Below are positions 35,203-40,566 of a DNA stretch of 40,566 nucleotides, one piece after another. The stretch spans positions 1 to 40,566 of the forward strand of contig NZ_MUMI01000060.1 in NCBI RefSeq assembly GCF_002155975.1, in the 5' to 3' direction. This stretch comes from Amycolatopsis kentuckyensis (GTDB lineage: Bacteria; Actinomycetota; Actinomycetes; Mycobacteriales; Pseudonocardiaceae). A model generated the notes under the pieces. The model ran no database searches. It was given only the letters and a program-made list of their open reading frames with translations, and had not been told where the DNA came from. Position numbers and translations under genes: made by a program. How positions within the stretch are numbered: position 1 is the stretch's first letter; the number at the start of each line of letters is the position of its first letter.

Positions 35203-36760
35203 AGGCTTGCGCGGCGTCGTCCTCGCCGTCGGCGGCGGCGGGTTCGGCGGCGGCAGGTTCATCTTCGGCCGATGCCCCGCCGGCCTGTTCGTACGGCGTC
35301 CAGGCGATCTGCACCTCGCTGACGCCCGCCTCGCGGACCAACGTCCCGAAACCGGTCGGCTTCGGCGCCTGGGCGACGGACCCCCAGCGGCCTTCGCCGT
35401 TCATCAGCAACGCCGCGGCACCACCTTCGGCGAGGGCGGTCAGCACGGGATCGGCGCTGTGCGGCTCGGCGGCCACCACGAGGTGCAGGCCGAGCTCGTG
35501 CGCGTCCGGGATCAGCTCGGCCAGCGGCTCGAGGAGGTTGTCCGGCCCGCGGACGAAGTCGAAGTCGTCGATGACGAGCACCAGCTCCGGGCCGGGCCAG
35601 TGCCCGCCGTGCCGCTTGCGCATCGAGAGGACCACTTCCTCCAGCATCGAGGTCACCTGCGTCGCGTTCACGCCGTAGCCGAGCAGGTGGTCCCCGGTGA
35701 GGAAGCCCAGCAGGGTCCGCCGGAAGTCGAAGAGCATGATCAGCAGCTCCTTGGCCGACCACCGCTCGGCCAGCCCGCCGACGACCGCGCGCAGCACGTT
35801 CGTCTTGCCCGCCCCGACGTCCCCGAGCACCACCAGGTGCTGGTCGGTGAAGAAGTCCAGGTACGCCGGCAGGGCGCCGTCGACGTGGTAGCCGATCGGG
35901 ACCCAGCGCGGGTTGGGCTGCAGGTGCGCCGGCGGCAGGTGCCGCTTGTGCAGGTGCTTCGCCCGGGCCGTGACGGTCCGCGCCGGGGCCACCGCGACGT
36001 TCTTCGCGAGCGCCAGCTGCTCGGCGGTCTCGGTGTTGCGCTGCTGCGGTTTGGGCAGGCCCGCGGCGGTGTGGGCCTGGAGCAGGGCCCGGTAGGCCTC
36101 GCTGAGGGTGATCACGTCGCCGCCGCCGGGGATCCCGCGGCGCAGCAACGACAGCAGCTCACCGGTGAACGCCGTGTGCTCCGCGTCGGCCGGGGCGATC
36201 GACGGCCGGTTCGCCGGGGAGGACGTCATCGTGTACGTCCCGGCGATCGCGATCTGGGACGCGCCGACCGACGACGGGTCGGCCATCGTTTCGATGGCCA
36301 AGCCGGAGAAGCAGCAATCGAGCAGCAGCACGCGGTTGCGCGCCGGGCTGCCGGCGATGGCCCGGCGGACCCACTCGAACGGCAACGACGTGAACACCGG
36401 GTGGTCCGGGTTCGTCCCGCCCAGCCCGAGGTGCAGTTCGCCGCGCTCGTCGACCAGGCCGTGCCCGGCGTAGTAGACGATCAGGGTGTCTTCCGCCGCC
36501 GCGGCCTCCTCGGCGAGGGTGACACCCACCCGGCTCGGGTCGGCGGAGTCGGCGATGGTGGTGCTGTGCTCCGGCAGGCACACGCCGATCGCCGGGTCGG
36601 TCAGCACGGACCGCAGCGCGGCCAGGTTGTTGCCCACCGCGGGCAGGTCGTGCAGCCGCGGGTCGGCGTAGGCGGCCGTGCCGATCAGGATGAGCCGGGT
36701 CCCGGCCGGGTCCGGCAGCCGGGGTCCGTCGATCATGCCGGGACCGGTGTCGACCCGCAT
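35201..36760 (-). CDS. Caspase-like protease fused to an EccC-type ATPase domain
   Basis: A 519-residue two-domain protein. Residues about 20-245 are a caspase/metacaspase-type peptidase: LILIGTAAYADP strand, catalytic His100 in YYAGHG and Cys150 in LLLDCCFSG. Residues about 285-490 resemble a C-terminal ATPase domain of the type VII secretion motor EccC: Walker A GDVGAGKT (313-320), FDFRRTLLGF, GYGVNATQ, Walker B LVLVIDDFDF (393-402) and DAHELGLHLVVAAEP. The tail is acidic and Ala-rich. No signal peptide or membrane helix. GGGGAGGA lies 6 nt upstream of the ATG. It is the third gene of a MoxR-VWA-caspase unit, 30 bp after the VWA stop. Likely a regulated protease effector; the role of the ATPase domain is unknown. 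Confidence 0.88.
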   Translation of the reverse strand: MRVDTGPGMIDGPRLPDPAGTRLILIGTAAYADPRLHDLPAVGNNLAALRSVLTDPAIGVCLPEHSTTIADSADPSRVGVTLAEEAAAAEDTLIVYYAGHGLVDERGELHLGLGGTNPDHPVFTSLPFEWVRRAIAGSPARNRVLLLDCCFSGLAIETMADPSSVGASQIAIAGTYTMTSSPANRPSIAPADAEHTAFTGELLSLLRRGIPGGGDVITLSEAYRALLQAHTAAGLPKPQQRNTETAEQLALAKNVAVAPARTVTARAKHLHKRHLPPAHLQPNPRWVPIGYHVDGALPAYLDFFTDQHLVVLGDVGAGKTNVLRAVVGGLAERWSAKELLIMLFDFRRTLLGFLTGDHLLGYGVNATQVTSMLEEVVLSMRKRHGGHWPGPELVLVIDDFDFVRGPDNLLEPLAELIPDAHELGLHLVVAAEPHSADPVLTALAEGGAAALLMNGEGRWGSVAQAPKPTGFGTLVREAGVSEVQIAWTPYEQAGGASAEDEPAAAEPAAADGEDDAAQA

Positions 36761-36790
36761 CGCCCGTCCTCCCCTCGGCCGCGGCCGATC

Positions 36791-38752
36791 CTACCGCCGG
36801 GTGCGCAGGTAGTCCCCCACCACCGCCGCGCCCAGGCCGTCCAGGTCCGGCGCGATCACCCGGCCGCCGGAGCGGCGGGCGATCAGGTCGACGAAGGACG
36901 TCAGCCGCGGGTCGTCGCCGAGGCGGAACACCGAGATCGACGCGCCGAGCTTGGCCAGGCGGTCCACTTCGGACAGTGTCTTGAGGAGGGTCCGGGGCTG
37001 CGGCGGGTAGTCGAAGACCGCCTCGCCGTCGGGTTCCAGGTGGGCCGTCGGCTCGCCGTCGGTGACCATCAGGACCACCGGCTGGGCGTCCGGGTGCCGC
37101 CGCAGGTGCTGCCCGGCGAGCAGCAGCCCGTGGTGGGCGTTCGTGCCCTGTTCCCACGCTCCCTCCAGGCCGACCAGCTCCGGCAGCTCCACCGACTGGG
37201 CGTAGCGGCCGAACGTGATCAGCTGCAGGGCGTCGTTGCGGAAGCGGGTGCTGATCAGCTGGTGCAGCGCGAGCGCCGTGCGCTTCATCGGCAGCCAGCG
37301 GTTTTCCTGCACCATCGACCACGACGTGTCGACGAGCAGCGCCACCGCCGCGCGCGTCCGGTGCTCGGTCTCGACCACTTCGACGTCCTCGACGTCGAGC
37401 CGCACCTGCCGCTCCCCCACCGAAACCGACCGGAGCACGGCGTTGCGGATGGTCCGCGGCACGTCCCAGGGCTGCATGTCCCCGAACCGCCACGGCCGGG
37501 ACGCGCCGGTGGGCTCGCCGGCCGCGCCGGCCGACTCCGTTTCGCGCTCGCCGGTCTTGCCGCGCAGGGCGTTCACGATGTCGGACAGCGCCGTCTCGCC
37601 GAGGCGCCGCAACGCCTTGGGCGACAACCGGAGCGAGCCGTCGGCGGCGCGTTCGAACAGGCCCTGGCGGCGCAGTTCGCGCTCCAGCTCGGCCAGCCGC
37701 CGGGCGTCGACGCCGGCGTCCTTGCCGAGCTGGCGTTCGAGCGATTCCAGGTCGATGTCCTCCAGCCGCGCGCCCGGGTAGGACTGGCTGAGCTGCTCGG
37801 CCAGCGCGTCGAGCTCGGCGAGGTCCGCCATCGCCTGGGCGCCTTCCCCCATGCCCAGGGGGTTCTTGCCGCGGAAGCGCGCCGACCCCGTCCAGTCCTC
37901 GCCCGGCCGCGCCGCCTGCAGCTGACCGTCCAACCGGGACAGTTGCTGGGCCAGGCGCGGGTCGCCGAAGGCCTGCTGGGTCAGCTCCGCGAGTTCCGCG
38001 CGCTGCTCGGCGGACATCGAGTTGAGCATCCGCTGCGCGGCCGCCGACCGCTCGGCCAGCGCGTCGATCAGCTCTTCGACGTTGCGCGGGTTCTCCGGGA
38101 AGAACTCGCCGTGCTTGCCCATGAAGTCTTCGAAACGCTGCTGGATGTCCTCCGCGCCCTGGGCGTGCGCGGCGAGCAGGTCGTTGAGGTCGGAGAGCAT
38201 CTCGTTGATCCGCTCGACGTCCTCCGGCCCGGCGTTCTGCAGCGCCTGCTTCATGCCCTGGAACCGGGACTCCATCAGCTCCTGGCCCAGCAGGTCCCGG
38301 ATCTGCTGGTAGTTCTCCCGGCCCTGCTCGGACCGCCAGTCGTAGTTCGCGAGCTCGGTGACGGCCGCGGCCGTGCCCGGTGGCAGCGCGTCGAGCTGGG
38401 CCTCCCGGAACCGGGCGTCGTCGTCCGGGTCCGGGAACAGCTCGCGGCGTTCGGCGTCGAGGGCCTCCTGCAGCAGGCGCTGGACCTCCTGCAGGGTGCC
38501 GTCGAGGTTGTTGCGCCGCTGGATCTGCGACCGGCGCTGCCAGAGCCGCCGGGTCAGCTCGTCGAGGCCCGCGGTGCGGTGCGTGCCGCGCCGCAGCATT
38601 TCCTCCAGCGCGGCCCTCGGCGAGGCCCCGGCCATGACGTCCTGGCCGATCTCGTCGAGCGCGTCGCGCAGGTCGGCCGGCGGCGCGAGGGGATCCGGCC
38701 CGTCGTGCCACGGGCCGTAGGAGTAGCCGTCGGGAAGCGGGATGGCGGTCAT
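36791..38752 (-). CDS. VWA-domain protein partner of the MoxR ATPase
   Basis: A 653-residue protein similar in size and layout to M. tuberculosis Rv0959. Residues about 1-370 are mostly charged helices with low hydrophobicity (e.g. QRFEDFMGKHGEFFPENPRNVEELIDAL), a region that probably docks partners. Residues about 468-650 form a von Willebrand A domain with an intact MIDAS: DTSWSM (475-480), Thr537 in EQGTNAHHG and Asp565 in VTDGEPT. In ChlD, CoxE and ViaA proteins such a domain works with a MoxR/ChlI ATPase to remodel targets. The ATG overlaps the TGA of the MoxR gene (ATGA, 38749-38752), showing strict coupling. Confidence 0.93.
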   Translation of the reverse strand: MTAIPLPDGYSYGPWHDGPDPLAPPADLRDALDEIGQDVMAGASPRAALEEMLRRGTHRTAGLDELTRRLWQRRSQIQRRNNLDGTLQEVQRLLQEALDAERRELFPDPDDDARFREAQLDALPPGTAAAVTELANYDWRSEQGRENYQQIRDLLGQELMESRFQGMKQALQNAGPEDVERINEMLSDLNDLLAAHAQGAEDIQQRFEDFMGKHGEFFPENPRNVEELIDALAERSAAAQRMLNSMSAEQRAELAELTQQAFGDPRLAQQLSRLDGQLQAARPGEDWTGSARFRGKNPLGMGEGAQAMADLAELDALAEQLSQSYPGARLEDIDLESLERQLGKDAGVDARRLAELERELRRQGLFERAADGSLRLSPKALRRLGETALSDIVNALRGKTGERETESAGAAGEPTGASRPWRFGDMQPWDVPRTIRNAVLRSVSVGERQVRLDVEDVEVVETEHRTRAAVALLVDTSWSMVQENRWLPMKRTALALHQLISTRFRNDALQLITFGRYAQSVELPELVGLEGAWEQGTNAHHGLLLAGQHLRRHPDAQPVVLMVTDGEPTAHLEPDGEAVFDYPPQPRTLLKTLSEVDRLAKLGASISVFRLGDDPRLTSFVDLIARRSGGRVIAPDLDGLGAAVVGDYLRTRR

Positions 38753-40146
38753 CGGCCGTAGACGGTCGTCGCGTCGTCGGAGTCCTTGGCGAGCCTTCGC
38801 GACAGGAACAGCGATTCGAGGGCGAGTTCGACGGCGGCCGCGATCCGCCCGGCGGGCTCGTCGGCGGCGACACCGGCGCGCCGGGCGACCTCGTGCAGCA
38901 CCGGCAGTTCGGGCAGGGCTTCGAGGACGTCCTTGCCCGGGACGCGCTCGCCGGTGGCGACCAGGTGGCCGTCGGCGACCGCGTCGGCCAGTGGCCGCAG
39001 GTCGAGGCCGGCGAACCGGTCGCGCGCGGTCTCGGCGATCGCGAGGCGCAGCAGGTGCACGAGGTGCTCGATCTCGCGGCCTTCTTCGCCGGGTTCGAAC
39101 TCGATCTTGCCGCGCAGCACCGACGGGACGGCGTCGAGGTCGACCGGGCGCGCCACGGCGGGCTCCTCCCCGGTCAGCGCCGAGCGCCGCAGGGCCGCGG
39201 CCGCCACGGTTTCCGCCGCGGCGACGGCGAACCGCGCCGAGACGCCGGAGCGCTGGTCGATCACCGTGGACTCGCGGAGGTTCCGGACGAACCGGGCGAG
39301 GACTTCGAGCAGCGGCTCGCCGACTTCGGCGACGAGGTTCGCCTCCTGCCGGACGACGGCGACCTCCGACTCGACGTCGAGGGGGTAGTGGGTGCGGATC
39401 TCGGCGCCGAAGCGGTCCTTCAGCGGGGTGATGATCCGGCCGCGGTTGGTGTAGTCCTCGGGGTTCGCGGTGGCGACGAGCAGGACGTCGAGGGGCAGCC
39501 GCAGCGTGTAGCCGCGGACCTGGATGTCGCGCTCCTCCATCACGTTGAGCAGCGCGACCTGGATGCGCTCGGCGAGGTCGGGCAGCTCGTTGATGGCGAC
39601 GATGCCGCGGTGGGCACGCGGGACGAGACCGAAGTGGATGGTCTCGGGGTCGCCCAGGCTGCGGCCTTCGGCGACCTTCACCGGGTCGACGTCGCCGATC
39701 AGGTCACCGACCGAGGTGTCCGGCGTGGCGAGCTTTTCGGTGTAGCGCTCGGAGCGGTGGCGCCAGGCCACCGGCAGGTCGTCGCCGAGTTCGGCGGCGC
39801 GCCGGATCGACGCGGGCGTGATCGGCTGCAGCGGGTGTTCGCCCAGCTCGGAGCCCTCGATGACGGGTGTCCACTCGTCGAGCAGGCCGGCCAGGGTGCG
39901 CAGCAGGCGCGTCTTGCCCTGGCCGCGTTCGCCGAGCAGGACGACGTCGTGCCCGGCCAGCAGCGCGCGTTCCAGCTGCGGCAGCACGGTGCGGGAGAAC
40001 CCGACGATGCCGGGCCAGGCGTCCTCGCCGTTCTTGAGGGCGGTCAGCAGGTTGTCGTGGATCTCTCGGGCGATCGTGCGCGGCTCGTACCCGGCCGCGC
40101 GCAGGGCCCCGGCGGTGCGGGGAAGAGCGTCTGGAACAGCGTTCAC
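38749..40146 (-). CDS. MoxR/Mg-chelatase-type AAA+ ATPase
   Basis: A 465-residue AAA+ ATPase similar to M. tuberculosis Rv0958. Walker A is GERGQGKT (72-79). The Walker B strand reads GIVAINELPDL (181-191), with Asn in place of the usual Asp before the catalytic Glu187. Sensor 1 lies in ATANPED (225-231), and RGRIITPLKDRFG (235-247) holds the candidate arginine finger. The C-terminal half is helical. It should form a ring that remodels proteins together with the VWA partner. The GTG start has TAGCGT 7 nt upstream, so the mRNA is probably leaderless; the GAGGAG directly touching the GTG is too close to act as a normal ribosome site. Confidence 0.93.
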   Translation of the reverse strand: MNAVPDALPRTAGALRAAGYEPRTIAREIHDNLLTALKNGEDAWPGIVGFSRTVLPQLERALLAGHDVVLLGERGQGKTRLLRTLAGLLDEWTPVIEGSELGEHPLQPITPASIRRAAELGDDLPVAWRHRSERYTEKLATPDTSVGDLIGDVDPVKVAEGRSLGDPETIHFGLVPRAHRGIVAINELPDLAERIQVALLNVMEERDIQVRGYTLRLPLDVLLVATANPEDYTNRGRIITPLKDRFGAEIRTHYPLDVESEVAVVRQEANLVAEVGEPLLEVLARFVRNLRESTVIDQRSGVSARFAVAAAETVAAAALRRSALTGEEPAVARPVDLDAVPSVLRGKIEFEPGEEGREIEHLVHLLRLAIAETARDRFAGLDLRPLADAVADGHLVATGERVPGKDVLEALPELPVLHEVARRAGVAADEPAGRIAAAVELALESLFLSRRLAKDSDDATTVYGR

Positions 40147-40246
40147 CTCCTCGACGCTACTGCCGGATCGGCGGTGCGTCGATGTGGAGCGGCTCCAGCG
40201 TGGGCGCGCTCCCGGCACCGCGAGCGAGCCGGTAAAATAGGGCGTC

Positions 40247-40566
40247 GTGTGCCGTCCCAGTGCGACTTTCGCCGTCTGGTCGAGCGCGTGGCTCAACGGG
40301 GCCGCCGCGTCCGACGATGTCCTCGATGCCCTGCTCGCGTGGGGTGAGGCCCATGACGTCGTGGCCGCCGACGCGGCCGCGGCCGAGGCGTTCGCGCTCC
40401 CGCTGGCGTTCAACCGGGCGGCCACCCCGGTGCAGCTGCTGATGGCGCTGCGTTCGCAGGGAGCGAAATCGCTGCACCTGGTGCTCCCGGTCCCGGGCGA
40501 CGTCCGCGGCCTGGGTGGCGGCGGCCCGTTCACCGAAGCGGCCCTGCGCTCGGGCGACGCGCTGGT
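40247..40566 (+). CDS. Unknown protein, N-terminal part (cut by window edge)
   Basis: The first 106 codons of a gene running off the right edge. The protein is soluble-looking and rich in Ala and Leu: VCRPSATFAVWSSAWLNGAAASDDVLDALL, then FALPLAFNRAATPVQLLMALRSQGAKSLHLVLPVPGDVRGL. I do not recognise the family. TAAAAT at 40233-40238 lies 8 nt before the GTG, so it has a leaderless promoter back to back with that of the MoxR operon. The divergent arrangement hints at joint control with the MoxR-VWA-caspase unit. Confidence 0.65.
   Translation, partial: MCRPSATFAVWSSAWLNGAAASDDVLDALLAWGEAHDVVAADAAAAEAFALPLAFNRAATPVQLLMALRSQGAKSLHLVLPVPGDVRGLGGGGPFTEAALRSGDAL

Noticed and set aside
35201..36760. 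Type VII secretion locus
   Set aside because: Only an EccC-like domain fused to a caspase is present; there are no WXG100, EccB, EccD, EccE or mycosin genes and no membrane helices.
34574..38761. Open plus-strand frame of nearly 1400 codons antisense to the caspase and VWA genes
   Set aside because: It is a GC-driven shadow frame. The minus-strand genes beneath it have clear domains, ribosome sites and coupled stops, while the plus-strand translation is Arg/Gly/Val-rich with no recognisable fold.

Overview
The window is high-GC (roughly 70% or more) actinomycete chromosome. Three gene sets point to Actinomycetota: mshC for mycothiol synthesis, the Pup-proteasome ATPase arc/mpa, and a coenzyme-F420-type luciferase-like oxidoreductase. 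Gene content, GC and frequent leaderless start sites fit a Pseudonocardiaceae member such as Amycolatopsis; the genus is an inference. About 37 genes are packed on both strands. I saw no rRNA, tRNA, CRISPR array, transposase gene or prophage.

Layout. (1) 1-4.6 kb is accessory: a truncated lipoprotein, an aldo/keto reductase operon, an ArsR-type regulator, an LLM-class oxidoreductase, a DUF3626-like protein and an EamA exporter. Two identical 16-bp palindromes sit in the two divergent promoter regions and probably tie most of these genes into one regulon. (2) 4.66-22.4 kb is a conserved housekeeping block that recalls the M. tuberculosis mpa-trmI-recB-hisG-hisE-metH-PAC2 neighbourhood. It holds arc, two envelope proteins, a pentapeptide-repeat protein, trmI, an M50 protease, a RecB-type nuclease, a thioesterase, a ParA-like ATPase, hisG-hisE, ogt, an Ada-AlkA fusion, a HAD phosphatase, metH and a PAC2 protein. 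(3) 22.4-35.1 kb is a series of regulator/target pairs: CGNR protein with a phosphotriesterase-like hydrolase; an IS30-HTH/MarR fusion with a small protein and a serine hydrolase; an ArsR-type regulator with an MFS exporter; MarR with an ABC-F protein; MerR-TipAS with an amidohydrolase. Most pairs have a clear dyad in the shared promoter region. mshC is inserted between the last two pairs. (4) 35.2-40.15 kb is a minus-strand three-gene unit: MoxR/ChlI-type AAA+ ATPase, VWA protein, and a caspase-like protease fused to a type VII secretion EccC-like ATPase domain. A divergent gene of unknown function runs off the right edge.

How the genes fit together. The core block serves protein turnover (arc, PAC2), tRNA modification (trmI), histidine and methionine synthesis, and alkylation repair (ogt, ada-alkA). 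The paired modules look like ligand-responsive detoxification or resistance units: two exporters, an ABC-F ribosome-protection-type protein and several hydrolases. The MoxR-VWA-caspase/EccC unit is the strongest candidate for a little-described system. It has the parts of the known vWA-MoxR ternary conflict systems, but its effector is unusual because the caspase is joined to an EccC-type P-loop domain. Many starts have a TANNNT box 6-7 nt upstream and no Shine-Dalgarno sequence, which indicates widespread leaderless transcription.
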